Shown one piece after another: positions 15,867 through 24,362 of a stretch of DNA of 36,803 nt. Position 1 is the first letter of the stretch. Each line of letters starts with the position of its first letter. The notes under the pieces were generated by a model. It saw only the letters and a program-made list of their open reading frames with translations. It was not told the origin of the DNA and did not search any database. Where the stretch lies: NCBI RefSeq assembly GCF_014502795.1, contig NZ_JACVHF010000027.1:1-36803 (forward strand). Reading direction: 5' to 3'. Position numbers and translations under genes: made by a program. The DNA comes from Heliobacterium chlorum (lineage in GTDB: Bacteria; Bacillota; Desulfitobacteriia; Heliobacteriales; Heliobacteriaceae).

Positions 15867-15902
15867 TGATGGATATTAAAATCAGATAACAGCGGTTGAA
15901 GG

Positions 15903-16979
15903 CTATGGCACCCCTGCCGTTTCTTCTTGCGGTACGGCCATATAAATTTTCCAACTATCTTCTCCAGGCATTTTTTTCAGCAACATCAGGCTGGTCGAAT
16001 TTCTCGTCTCCCGCTCCTGTTCACCGTCTTTTCTCACGATAAGATCGTATCTCTCTTTTAGCTGAACGGCGGCGAAGCGGTCCGTTTTTCGCACAATCGT
16101 GGCTATTGGTTGCCCCGACGGAATTACGTCGAAGGAGTATCCGTTGGCATCCATCTGCTCAAAAACAGCAGATGCTGCTTGCACAAAAGAACTATAGAAA
16201 CCAGTACAGTATTTTGACGTAAGTTCAGAAACACGGCTGAAATCTTTTCGTTGCAACATCGTCAGGCTGTCTTTTTCCTGGTTGAGAACAACATCGGTGA
16301 GCCTTTGATCGCTGGGAAGTGAGGTAAACTCCCGGTTCAGGGCATTGGAGACCATGGTGAAGGCTTCCGCCCGGGTGGCTGTTGCATAGGGCTTAAACTG
16401 ACCATTTCCATAACCGCCGATCAGTCCGGCTGAACTCGCTTTATCGATATAAGGTGTGGCCCAGTATGCAGACACATCGGAGAAATGTTTAGGCTCGCCG
16501 GAGAAGTTTACTGATTTTTCAAAAGCCTTGATCACGAGGGCGGCAATCTCATCTCGCTGAATCAAGCGGTTCGGTTGAAACAATCCGTCGCCCACACCGG
16601 AGACGACCCCTAAGGCACTGGCAATGCGGATAGGCTCGGCATACCATTGATTTGCGGGAACATCCCGATAAGTTTCGCCGGGAAGATCGCTCTGTAATCC
16701 CATGGTGCGAACGAGAAAGGTGACGAGTTCAGCCCGCGTAATCGGGTGATTCGGTTGAATCGTGATTACACCATTGTCGCCGATGTAGCCGCTTAAGGCG
16801 TCGGAATAAACAAAGTTCTGTAATGTTGATTCTGCCCAATGCCCCTCAATATCTCGGATATCGTATTGGGATAACGGGCGGATCTGCTCGGTCTGAGCTG
16901 AAGTAAAAGAAGGGACCGTTAAAGACGAGGTAAACAAGGCCAGAAGCAAGACTGCAAAAAACTTCTTCGTAGTACCCAT
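15903..16979 (-). CDS. S-layer homology (SLH) domain surface protein, 358 aa
   Basis: An N-terminal signal peptide ('KKFFAVLLLALFTSSLTVPSF', cleaved near residue 28) is followed by three SLH repeats at about residues 43-90, 104-150 and 165-212. They are recognised by 'DIEGHWAESTLQNFV', 'ITRAELVTFLVRTMG', 'DVPANQWYAEPI', 'GLFQPNRLIQRDEIAALVIKAF', 'DVSAYWATPYIDKA' and 'RAEAFTMVSNAL'. SLH repeats anchor proteins to pyruvylated secondary cell-wall polymer. The C-terminal ~145 residues are an unassigned domain, perhaps a small alpha/beta fold. The start has AAAGGA eight bases upstream on the minus strand. It is divergent from the HD-GYP gene and shares the intergenic region with it. Confidence 0.9.
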   Translation of the reverse strand: MGTTKKFFAVLLLALFTSSLTVPSFTSAQTEQIRPLSQYDIRDIEGHWAESTLQNFVYSDALSGYIGDNGVITIQPNHPITRAELVTFLVRTMGLQSDLPGETYRDVPANQWYAEPIRIASALGVVSGVGDGLFQPNRLIQRDEIAALVIKAFEKSVNFSGEPKHFSDVSAYWATPYIDKASSAGLIGGYGNGQFKPYATATRAEAFTMVSNALNREFTSLPSDQRLTDVVLNQEKDSLTMLQRKDFSRVSELTSKYCTGFYSSFVQAASAVFEQMDANGYSFDVIPSGQPIATIVRKTDRFAAVQLKERYDLIVRKDGEQERETRNSTSLMLLKKMPGEDSWKIYMAVPQEETAGVP

Positions 16980-17033
16980 GGCACAGTCCTTTCGATGATA
17001 AAATAAAAGGGGTAGTTCAGCATATCCACTACC

Positions 17034-17039
17034 ATTATA
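17034..17039 (-). promoter_or_regulatory. Putative -10 box of the SLH gene
   Basis: A perfect TATAAT is found on the minus strand about 55 bases before the SLH start codon. The -35 region 17 bases away (TAAAGA) is a poor match. Confidence 0.4.
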
Positions 17040-17110
17040 ACGGCTAGAAACAGCTATCTTTAACCGATAAATATTTGGTATTTTTGAATGGTAACGGTCC
17101 GAATCGTAGA

Positions 17111-17154
17111 GTCCGAACGGCTGAGTTCGGGCGGTGACGCCGGAACAATTTTTT
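17111..17154 (+). promoter_or_regulatory. Terminator/antiterminator pair upstream of the GAF-HD-GYP gene
   Basis: GTTCGGGCG (17125-17133) and CGCCGGAAC (17138-17146) form a stem with a GTGA loop and one G.G mismatch, followed by TTTTTT (17149-17154): an intrinsic terminator. GTCCGAAC (17111-17118) can instead pair with GTTCGGGC (17125-17132), destroying it. A second copy of GTCCGAA lies just upstream (about 17097). These mutually exclusive hairpins look like a transcription attenuator. The trigger is unknown and I could not match a riboswitch class. Confidence 0.5.
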
Positions 17155-17240
17155 GTTCAGTCAAGCAGGGAATAGCGAGAATTTATAAAATACTTGCAAC
17201 ACACATAAATATGTTCATAGGAATGGATGGTGAACATACG

Positions 17241-18767
17241 GTGCGAAAAGAAATTTCGGGATCCCTGGCGGAAATCGGGACATTATTAGATATCGGCATT
17301 GCTCTTTCTGCAGAAAAAGAACACGACCGAGTACTCGAGATGATCGTTACAGAGGCTCGCAGGGTAACCGGGGCCGACGCAGGTACCTTATATCTTTGTG
17401 AGGAGAGCCAACTTACTTTTAAAATTGTGCAAAATGAGACGCTAAAAGTCTTTCTCGGCGGGCAAGGAGAGCCGGTGGTAAACTTCCCGCCGGTGCCGAT
17501 GAGACTGGAAAATGTCTCTGCCTATGCTGCAATGAACGCGGAATGTGTCAATATCTCCGATGTTTATGAGGCAAAAGAGTTTGATTTCTCTGGGCCCAAA
17601 AGATATGACAACATGACAGGGTATCGGACAAAATCCATGCTGGTCGTCCCCTTGAAAAACCATGAATCCGAAGTGATTGCGGTCCTCCAATTGATCAACG
17701 CTACCGATGAAAAGGGAGAAATCATTCCTTTCGCACCTGAGCTGGAAAAGGTCGTCTCCTGCCTAGCTTCTCAGGCTGCCATTTCGTTGACAAATCGTGG
17801 ACTTTTGGATTCTATCCGTCAGCTATTCCATTCGTTTGTTGAAGTCATGGCCACAGCGATTGATGCTCAGACTCCTTATAACGCCCATCACACCCGTCGC
17901 GTGGCACTCCTGGCAGAAGAATTGGGAAATGCAATCAATAAGACTGACAGAGGAATCTTAGCGGAAGTGTCATTCAATGAGGAACGGCTCGAACAACTGG
18001 TGATGTCCGCGTGGCTCCATGATATTGGAAAAATTGCCACTCCTTTATCGGTAATGAACAAGGCTACTCGACTCGGTGACCTACGTGAGCTAGTTTTGTT
18101 GCGTATGGACTATATTGCCGCCTTGCTCAAACAAGAGTATCTCGAGAAAAAAATGGTTTCTATCGATAGAGGCGATGCAAACGATGATGACATTGAAGCA
18201 TGGTGGCGGGAGACTTGGGGTGTTTGGGAAAGCAGCCAACAGTTAATTCTTTACGCCGATAACCCTTCGAATCGAATAACTGACGAAATGATCGCTGAAC
18301 TCCGGAAAATACAGCGTATTGAATACATAGACAGAGAAGGAAAAAGGCAGCCTTGGTTAACGGCTGCCGAGGTAGAAGCGTTATGTGTCATTAAGGGTAC
18401 CTTAACGAATTCGGAACGGATACAGATGGAGGAACATGTTCAAGTTACGAAACGAATGCTCGAGAAGCTGCCTTTTCCTCGGAAGTTGGAGGATGTTCCG
18501 ATCTGGGCGTCGATGCACCATGAACACTTAGACGGAAAAGGATATCCCTTAGGGCTTGCTGGGAATTCTATTCCAGTGGAGGCTCGGATTTTGGCATTGG
18601 TCGATGTCTTTGACGCCTTAACCGCGTCGGATCGACCTTATAAAAAAGCCATGTCCGTCGATGAAGCGCTGCGCATATTAGGTTTTATGGTCAAAGATGG
18701 TAAATTAGATGGGGCCTTGTTGCAGATTTTTCAGGAACAAAAGGTATGGGAGAAGGTACATCCCTAA
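17241..18767 (+). CDS. GAF-HD-GYP protein, predicted cyclic-di-GMP phosphodiesterase, 508 aa
   Basis: A GAF sensor domain occupies about residues 10-180 ('LLDIGIALSAEKEHDRVLEMIV', 'RVTGADAGTLYL', 'VVPLKNHESEVIAVLQLIN'). An HD-GYP domain follows, with 'WLHDIGK' (His about 260), 'MHHEHLDGKGYPLGL' (GYP about 434) and 'ILALVDVFDALTASDRPYK'. About 174 residues separate HD from GYP, against roughly 65 usually, so there is a ~105-residue insertion. HD-GYP enzymes hydrolyse c-di-GMP to pGpG or GMP. GTG 17241 behind GGATGGTG is my preferred start. The frame is open to ATG 17088, but that segment contains the attenuator hairpins. Its stop codon overlaps the stop of the convergent cyclase gene. Confidence 0.88.
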   Translation: MRKEISGSLAEIGTLLDIGIALSAEKEHDRVLEMIVTEARRVTGADAGTLYLCEESQLTFKIVQNETLKVFLGGQGEPVVNFPPVPMRLENVSAYAAMNAECVNISDVYEAKEFDFSGPKRYDNMTGYRTKSMLVVPLKNHESEVIAVLQLINATDEKGEIIPFAPELEKVVSCLASQAAISLTNRGLLDSIRQLFHSFVEVMATAIDAQTPYNAHHTRRVALLAEELGNAINKTDRGILAEVSFNEERLEQLVMSAWLHDIGKIATPLSVMNKATRLGDLRELVLLRMDYIAALLKQEYLEKKMVSIDRGDANDDDIEAWWRETWGVWESSQQLILYADNPSNRITDEMIAELRKIQRIEYIDREGKRQPWLTAAEVEALCVIKGTLTNSERIQMEEHVQVTKRMLEKLPFPRKLEDVPIWASMHHEHLDGKGYPLGLAGNSIPVEARILALVDVFDALTASDRPYKKAMSVDEALRILGFMVKDGKLDGALLQIFQEQKVWEKVHP

Positions 18768-20674
18768 TTATCGTTATAAGCGGGTAAGGTATAAATCTTA
18801 ACGGGTTGAACCATGCCTCGCACAGAAACCTCACCCATCTCTTCAAGCTGGAAGTATTGAAGAAGTTCCTGCTGTGTTGATGTCTGTTGAACGTTTATCA
18901 TGTCGCCTTTGTCCACGCGCACTGGTAATTGACCGGTGCGCGTGGCACTTTCTGTTAGATATTGAAGGGTCCGTTCACTGAGGATGATCCGAGATTTATA
19001 TTGCTTGTTCAGGCTTTCCAAGCGTGACGATAAGTTGACATCTTCACCGATGACTGTATACTCCATCCGCTCTTCACTGCCGATGTTACCAGCCAATACG
19101 GGACCGCTATTTAAACCTACGCCCAGGTTAAATAAGGGTTCTCCCCGTTCACGCCATCCCTGATTCATCTCTTCCAAGGTGCTGCACATTTCTTTGGCAG
19201 CTTCAAGGGCATGTAGGGCATGGTCAGGGTCGGCAATGGGAGCACCGAATACAGCCATGATCCCGTCGCCCATAAACTTATCGAGCGTCCCGCCATGTTT
19301 GAAGATAACTTGCGTCATACGACTAAAATACTCATTTAACCTGCCGACAACCTCTTCAGGAGTTCTGCCTTCGCTATAGGAAGTAAAGCCACGAATATCT
19401 GAAAAAAGGATCGTTGTATCTACCCGCTGACCGCCTAAATGCACCATCTCGGGGCGGGAAAGGAGTTGGTCTACAACGGTCGGTGAAACATAACGCCCAA
19501 AGAGATGCTGGACTTTTTTTCGTTCCAGTTCCTCCGTAATAAAGTTGAAAACCGAAGCAGCTAGATAGGTCAGAAATCCAGTCGCCAGCGGTGTTACAAG
19601 GTTTATCCAGAGATGAGCATGGACGTGTAAAAGTCCAGTTAAAAAAATCCACAATAAGGTTACCCCGCTCAGACTGAGCAAGCCGGTCCAGCGTTTTTGA
19701 TTGATACTGATGATGTAAGTAGTTGTACCGACAAGAATGACGGCGAGGAGGTTGAGCCAAAGCGGCGCTTGGGCATAATACCTGCCGCTCAGATAGCATT
19801 CCAATGCTGTGGCATGAAGTTCGACACCGGAAGATGGGTGGGATGACTGCAGGACCATGTTACTGCGCGTAAAAGGGGTTTGAAATTTATCGGAAAGCAA
19901 GGGGGAAGTAGGGCCGACAAAAACAATTTTATCTTTGAAGGTGTCCTTGGGGATGATCCCGTTGATCACTTTGTAGTAAGGGTATGTAGGGATGGTTTCT
20001 GCCGGTCCCCAAAAGTTAATCAATGGCGATCGCTGGTTAACCCAAGGAATGTCCATCGTTCCAGCTTGGATGTGACCGTTGGAAATCTTCAGTTGTTGCA
20101 TCGGTATGCCTTGAGCGGTCATACCCACGGCGAGGGAAAAGGAGGGAAATGGGCGCTCCCGTTCATAGGTTGCTGGCAGAACCCGTCGAACGATGTTATC
20201 TGACTCGGTCGGAAAGTTGACGAATCCCAATCCTTTCGCGGCTTTCAACAAGGGCGAAGCGGGAAAGCGAAGCACCTGGAACGTATCGTTTCCTTCTTTT
20301 TCAAAGGTGTAGTTTGCAGCTAAAACAACCTTACCATGTGTACTGATCGCCTCGGCAAAAGAGTTGTCTTCAGTAGGGTCGGAAGAGGCCGGTAAGGTGA
20401 AATCGAAACCGACGGCACGTGCTTCCGATAAAGCATCCAACAGTTTGGCATGAACAGTTCGATTCCAAGGCCATCGACCAATTTTGGCTAACGACTCATC
20501 ATCAATACCGATGATGACGATGTCATTCGAAGGAACTTGGCTGCCGCGAATGCGAAACCACATATCATAGGTCATGGATTCAAGAGGAGTCCACCAGCCG
20601 AGAAACATGGTGACGGCCATGAAGAGGATTAATGATAGGGCAACGAGATGTTGCTGCGCTTTCATCGTTTTCAA
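18764..20674 (-). CDS. CHASE2-domain class III adenylate/guanylate cyclase, 636 aa
   Basis: One TM helix near the N-terminus (about 10-28) leads to a large extracytoplasmic CHASE2 domain (to about 300; 'YDMWFRIRG', 'IVIIGIDDESLAKIGRWPWNR'). Three further TM helices follow at about 305-385. The cyclase catalytic domain (about 415-600) keeps the first metal Asp in 'TILFSDIRGFTSYS', the second in 'KFMGDGIMAVFGAP' with a Lys typical of adenylate cyclases, and 'EYTVIGEDVNLSSRLE'. It should make cAMP in response to an extracellular signal. The last residues overlap, stop to stop, with the convergent HD-GYP gene. ATG at 20674 fits, though a second Met is two codons further on. Confidence 0.92.
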   Translation of the reverse strand: MKTMKAQQHLVALSLILFMAVTMFLGWWTPLESMTYDMWFRIRGSQVPSNDIVIIGIDDESLAKIGRWPWNRTVHAKLLDALSEARAVGFDFTLPASSDPTEDNSFAEAISTHGKVVLAANYTFEKEGNDTFQVLRFPASPLLKAAKGLGFVNFPTESDNIVRRVLPATYERERPFPSFSLAVGMTAQGIPMQQLKISNGHIQAGTMDIPWVNQRSPLINFWGPAETIPTYPYYKVINGIIPKDTFKDKIVFVGPTSPLLSDKFQTPFTRSNMVLQSSHPSSGVELHATALECYLSGRYYAQAPLWLNLLAVILVGTTTYIISINQKRWTGLLSLSGVTLLWIFLTGLLHVHAHLWINLVTPLATGFLTYLAASVFNFITEELERKKVQHLFGRYVSPTVVDQLLSRPEMVHLGGQRVDTTILFSDIRGFTSYSEGRTPEEVVGRLNEYFSRMTQVIFKHGGTLDKFMGDGIMAVFGAPIADPDHALHALEAAKEMCSTLEEMNQGWRERGEPLFNLGVGLNSGPVLAGNIGSEERMEYTVIGEDVNLSSRLESLNKQYKSRIILSERTLQYLTESATRTGQLPVRVDKGDMINVQQTSTQQELLQYFQLEEMGEVSVRGMVQPVKIYTLPAYNDN

Positions 20675-20762
20675 AATAGTTCGGAACCCCCTTTGTTATT
20701 CGGTTTTTATACGAATCAAGTAGTCAGATATTATACAAAACACGTCCCTTATCCTTGTGCCG

Positions 20763-20793
20763 GGAAAAAGAAAAAGGACCCTTTCGGTCCTTT
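20763..20793 (-). terminator. Rho-independent terminator for the CBS-domain gene
   Basis: On the minus strand AAAGGACC/GGTCCTTT (20773-20780 and 20786-20793) forms a stem with a short loop, followed by a TTTTTCTTTTT tail. It overlaps the 3' end of the CBS gene. Confidence 0.75.
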
Positions 20794-21226
20794 ATGAAGA
20801 ACAAACAGTCTTACTGAACTTTCGAGTCTCCAACATTCCCGCACAATACTCCATAATTTCTCTACGCCGGACGATCCCGATAAAGACCTCGCGATCATCC
20901 ATTACAGGAACAAAGTTCTGCTCAACAGCCAAAGAAACCAACTCTTCCATCTGTGCATAGATATGAACAGGCTTGTTGTTCATCCTCCGAGGAACTTCCG
21001 TCAGTGACAGGCGGTGCATGTTTTCAAAAGTGAGACCAGGCGTATTTTTTAATTTCCAGAGCAAGTCTCCTTCGGTCAACGTCCCTACGTACTTGCCTTC
21101 ACGGTCGATGAGGGGAACGGCAGTATAACGATGATATTCCATCTTTTCAATCGCTTGTCGCATCGTCGATGTGATGGGTAGGTGGACTACTTCTTTTTTC
21201 GGAATCAAGAAAAAGGCGATATTCAT
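20792..21226 (-). CDS. Tandem CBS-domain protein (possible nucleotide sensor), 144 aa
   Basis: Two CBS motifs make up the whole protein: residues about 12-65 ('MRQAIEKMEYHRYTAVPLIDREGKYVGTLTEGDLLW' as a split motif) and about 80-135 ('MEELVSLAVEQNFVPVMDDREVFIGIVRRREIMEY'). Such Bateman pairs bind adenosine nucleotides. Length and the second-repeat sequence recall the small CBS proteins of Bacilli that bind c-di-AMP (DarB/CbpB), but orthology is not certain. The minus-strand start has AAAGGAAG upstream at good spacing. It lies downstream of nothing in its own orientation and is divergent from the second HD-GYP gene, so it is probably monocistronic. The 266-base gap 21227-21492 shows no element I can assign. 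Confidence 0.85.
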   Translation of the reverse strand: MNIAFFLIPKKEVVHLPITSTMRQAIEKMEYHRYTAVPLIDREGKYVGTLTEGDLLWKLKNTPGLTFENMHRLSLTEVPRRMNNKPVHIYAQMEELVSLAVEQNFVPVMDDREVFIGIVRRREIMEYCAGMLETRKFSKTVCSS

Positions 21227-21492
21227 CCTTTTCTTCCTTTCTCCAGAGGAGATGACCCATAGCAGAGAACTGTTTTTACGAATTTTATGATTATTTTCTC
21301 ATACTATAAATCATACAGGTCGAAGCCGCTTTTGTAAAACCGTCAATTCTTACGATTCCATGCGTTTGAGAAAGCGAGGGGGGTATTAACTGCGGTATTT
21401 TCGCGCCAGCTTTCTTTTATGTTAAAAAGGAAAACTATTGCTTTTGTCGAACGATTCTAGCAGGAAAATGGAATAGGGGACGGTGGAAGGAC

Positions 21493-22593
21493 ATGTATGT
21501 CCGAAAAGTATCGGAACAATATAACGTCGGGGAAGAATTAGCTAAAGATGTTTTTACCGTCGATGGGCGCCTGTTGATCCCAAAAGGCACCTTTCTAACA
21601 GATGCCATATATAAGCAAATCCTCAAGTGGGAAGAGATCGGCATTTTGACAGGGCAGAAGCCCAAGGCCGTTGAGTCTTTAACCGATCAATTCGAGGCAT
21701 TGAAACGGGTAAAACAGGAGCAGGTATTGTTTGAACAATCGATTGAAACCGTTCGGGACGTCTTTATAGATATGCGTGAGGGTCACGGTTTTAACGAAGA
21801 AGCGATTCGGAATACGGCGTCGAATATGGTCTCGGCGATCGCCAAGGATGAGAAACTCGGACTTCGCCTGTCTCGTTTGTGGGAATCAGACGATTATACC
21901 TTGCACCATTCTGTCGATGTATGCTTGTTAAGCACGATGATTGGAATGAACCTCGGACTTTCTGGTGACGAAATACAGAGTCTTGCTGCAGGAGCTATCC
22001 TTCATGACATCGGAAAAATAAATATCCCCGATGCTATTTTGAACAAGAAAGGCAAACTCACGGATGAAGAGTTTAAAATCATCAAGTCCCACCCAGAAGC
22101 AGGGCTGAAAATATTTCAAGATAGTGGAATCCCCCTACCTGAGGAACAGAAGTGCTGTATTCTACAGCATCAGGAATGGTGTAATGGTCGGGGCTATCCC
22201 AATAAGTTGAAGTACGCGGAAATCCACCTTTTTGCTCGCATTGTCGCCGTAGCGGATGTCTATTCAGCTTTAACGACCAACCGCGCTTACCGGTCCCGGA
22301 TGGATCATATCCACGCCGTCGATATTTTGAACAAAGATTCCACCGATCACCTTGATAAACATATCGTCTATACCTTCATGAATCGTCTGCGCGACCTCAT
22401 GTTAAACACCCGTGTACGATTGTCTACGGGGGATGAAGGTTATGTGGTCCAGTTTTATCAAGAGTCTCCTCTACAACCGACCGTATTGGTCACCGACACG
22501 GTTCACGGTGAAAAGCTTGTCAGCCCCTACCTGGTGCATTTAAAGGAAAAAACTGACATCTTTATCGAGCAAGTTTTATACGGCAAAATCTAA
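21493..22593 (+). CDS. HD-GYP protein with N-terminal DUF3391-like region, 366 aa
   Basis: The C-terminal HD-GYP domain (about residues 110-290) shows 'HHSVDVCLLSTMIG', 'ILHDIGKINIPDAILNK' (His 171), 'SHPEAGLKIF', 'LQHQEWCNGRGYPNKL' (GYP at 234) and 'VAVADVYSALTTNRAYR'. The usual His-His-Glu triad reads His-Gln-Glu, a substitution seen in a number of Firmicute members. Phosphodiesterase activity is likely but not assured. The first ~100 residues ('VGEELAKDVFTVDGRLLIPKGTFLT') resemble the small N-terminal beta domain often preceding HD-GYP. The final ~70 residues form a beta-rich tail. The site GGTGGAAGG is close to the ATG (2-base spacing). There is no membrane segment. Confidence 0.9.
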   Translation: MYVRKVSEQYNVGEELAKDVFTVDGRLLIPKGTFLTDAIYKQILKWEEIGILTGQKPKAVESLTDQFEALKRVKQEQVLFEQSIETVRDVFIDMREGHGFNEEAIRNTASNMVSAIAKDEKLGLRLSRLWESDDYTLHHSVDVCLLSTMIGMNLGLSGDEIQSLAAGAILHDIGKINIPDAILNKKGKLTDEEFKIIKSHPEAGLKIFQDSGIPLPEEQKCCILQHQEWCNGRGYPNKLKYAEIHLFARIVAVADVYSALTTNRAYRSRMDHIHAVDILNKDSTDHLDKHIVYTFMNRLRDLMLNTRVRLSTGDEGYVVQFYQESPLQPTVLVTDTVHGEKLVSPYLVHLKEKTDIFIEQVLYGKI

Positions 22594-22648
22594 AAGATAA
22601 TGTTATAATTAGAGCATTATGCGATAAATATTTCTAATCCAGGGGGCG

Positions 22649-23401
22649 ATGACGCTGATTCGTTTCGACAAAGTGAACAAGTGGTTCGGTAAGTTGCACG
22701 TTCTCCGCGATATCAATCTTCAAATCCGCGAAGGGGAAGTCGTCGTTGTCATCGGCCCCAGTGGCTCGGGAAAGAGTACCCTGTTGCGCTGTATCAACCG
22801 GTTGGAAGCCATCAGTGAAGGTCAACTCACAGTCGATGGCTTCCGGCTTGACGATCCAAAGACGAACATAAATCTGTTGCGACAGGAAATCGGGATGGTT
22901 TTCCAGCATTTTAACCTCTATCCCCATAAGACGGTGCTAGAGAACATCACCTTGGCTCCCATTAAGGTCCGGAAAATCGCCAAAGAAGAAGCCGAGAAGA
23001 CAGCTACCTTCTTTTTAGAAAAGGTGGGAATCCCGGAAAAGGCCCAAGCTTATCCGTCGCAATTGTCCGGTGGTCAACAGCAGCGGGTGGCTATCGCACG
23101 GGGGCTAGCTATGAAGCCGAAGATCATGCTCTTTGACGAGCCCACTTCGGCCCTGGATCCGGAGATGATCAATGAGGTACTCGATGTCATGAAGGCCCTG
23201 GCCAAAGAGGGGATGACCATGGTCGTCGTGACTCATGAAATGGGTTTTGCCCGGGAAGTAGCGGACCGGGTCATCTTCATGGATAACGGCATGATCGTGG
23301 AAGAAGGAACACCGGAGCATTTCTTCACGAACCCGCGGGAAGAGCGGGCAAAGCTCTTTTTGAGCAAGATTCTTACGGGAGGAAGGGCTTCAAAGCGGTA
23401 G
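22649..23401 (+). CDS. glnQ: Polar amino-acid ABC importer, ATPase subunit (GlnQ-type), 250 aa
   Basis: A single ABC ATPase of the standard 240-250 residue length. Motifs are Walker A 'GPSGSGKST', Q-loop '[12 protein letters not shown]', signature '[16 protein letters not shown]', Walker B '[14 protein letters not shown]' and switch His in '[10 protein letters not shown]'. The combination '[17 protein letters not shown]' and '[13 protein letters not shown]' is characteristic of the glutamine/glutamate/arginine importer group. It energises uptake through the two permeases encoded downstream. The ATG follows AGGGGG at short spacing. It starts the four-gene operon that includes the binding protein and both permeases. 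Confidence 0.93.
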   Translation: MTLIRFDKVNKWFGKLHVLRDINLQIREGEVVVVIGPSGSGKSTLLRCINRLEAISEGQLTVDGFRLDDPKTNINLLRQEIGMVFQHFNLYPHKTVLENITLAPIKVRKIAKEEAEKTATFFLEKVGIPEKAQAYPSQLSGGQQQRVAIARGLAMKPKIMLFDEPTSALDPEMINEVLDVMKALAKEGMTMVVVTHEMGFAREVADRVIFMDNGMIVEEGTPEHFFTNPREERAKLFLSKILTGGRASKR

Positions 23402-23466
23402 TATTCAGTGCGCTTTTTTTTGGCCGCTGAATGTGATAAAAAATATTTTCTTAAGGAGGAGAGTAC

Positions 23467-24294
23467 ATGTTCAAAAAATGGGCCAAGCGGGTCGCTCTTG
23501 TCTGCTCAATCGTGCTCATGGGATCTATCGCAACAGGGTGTGGATCATCATCGAGCGCCCCAACCTCATCGGGTCAGTCGGGGGACTACCTGCAGACCAT
23601 TAAAAACCGGGGATACCTCATCGCGGGTGTCAAGAACGACGTACCCCTTTTCGGGCAACTGAAGCCCGGTGCTCAAGAAGCGGAAGGCTTTGAAGTGGAC
23701 GTCATGAAGGAATTAGCGAAAAAGATCTTCGGCGATGCCAGCAAGGTGAAACTGGAAAAAGTCGAGTCGAAAACCCGCATTCCTATGTTGCAAAACGGCC
23801 AAATCGACATTGTTGCCGGCACCACGACGATCACCGACGAGCGGAAAAAGCAGGTTGATTTTTCCGATGTCTACTTCCTCGCCGGTCAGTCTCTGCTGGT
23901 GAAAAAAGGCAGCCCGGTTAAAAGCATAAATGATCTAAAAGGGAAAAAGGTATCTACGGCACAAGGATCGACGAGTGCGAAGAATATACGGGAAAAAGCG
24001 CCAGGTGCAGAAGTGCTGGAATTCCCCACATATACGGAAGCTTTTTTGGCGGTCAAGCAAGGCCGGGCTGATGCCATGACGACAGATAACTCCATTTTGC
24101 TTGGTTTTCTCCAAGAAGATACCAACTATGAGTTGGTCGGCGGGTTGTTTACGGAAGAACCCTATGGGTTCGGTATGCAAAAAGGTCATCCCGAGTGGGT
24201 TCAATATGTCAACGACTTTATCAAGGAACTAAAGGCCAACGGGAAGTATGCTGAGCTCTATAAGAAATGGTTCAAGCAAGATCCGCCCAAGTAG
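23467..24294 (+). CDS. Amino-acid ABC importer, substrate-binding lipoprotein, 275 aa
   Basis: A lipoprotein signal peptide ends in the lipobox 'IATGC', so the mature protein is tethered to the outer face of the membrane. The rest is a family 3 solute-binding protein: 'IKNRGYLIAGVKNDVPLFG', 'EGFEVDVMKELAKKIFG', 'GQIDIVAGTTTITDERKKQVDFSDVY' in parts, 'LKGKKVSTAQGSTS' and a C-terminal helix ending 'YAELYKKWFKQ'. Glutamine, glutamate or aspartate is the likely ligand; sequence does not settle which. The start has AAGGAGGAG at good spacing. It sits 65 bases after the ATPase gene and is followed by an intra-operon terminator. Confidence 0.93.
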   Translation: MFKKWAKRVALVCSIVLMGSIATGCGSSSSAPTSSGQSGDYLQTIKNRGYLIAGVKNDVPLFGQLKPGAQEAEGFEVDVMKELAKKIFGDASKVKLEKVESKTRIPMLQNGQIDIVAGTTTITDERKKQVDFSDVYFLAGQSLLVKKGSPVKSINDLKGKKVSTAQGSTSAKNIREKAPGAEVLEFPTYTEAFLAVKQGRADAMTTDNSILLGFLQEDTNYELVGGLFTEEPYGFGMQKGHPEWVQYVNDFIKELKANGKYAELYKKWFKQDPPK

Positions 24295-24312
24295 GGAACA
24301 AATGAGTCTGCC

Positions 24313-24345
24313 GGGGAGTGGAGAAGGCTTCACTCCCCTTTTTTA
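24313..24345 (+). terminator. Intra-operon terminator after the binding-protein gene
   Basis: GGGGAGTG (24313-24320) pairs perfectly with CACTCCCC (24331-24338), followed by TTTTTT. It lies between the binding-protein and first permease genes. It may act as a partial terminator that lowers permease expression relative to the abundant binding protein. Confidence 0.85.
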
Positions 24346-24362
24346 TAGAAAGGAGGTCTGGC

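Noticed and set aside
17088-17240. Open frame giving a 50-residue N-terminal extension of the GAF-HD-GYP protein
   Set aside because: No ribosome site at 17088, residues unlike a GAF N-terminus, and the segment contains a terminator/antiterminator pair.
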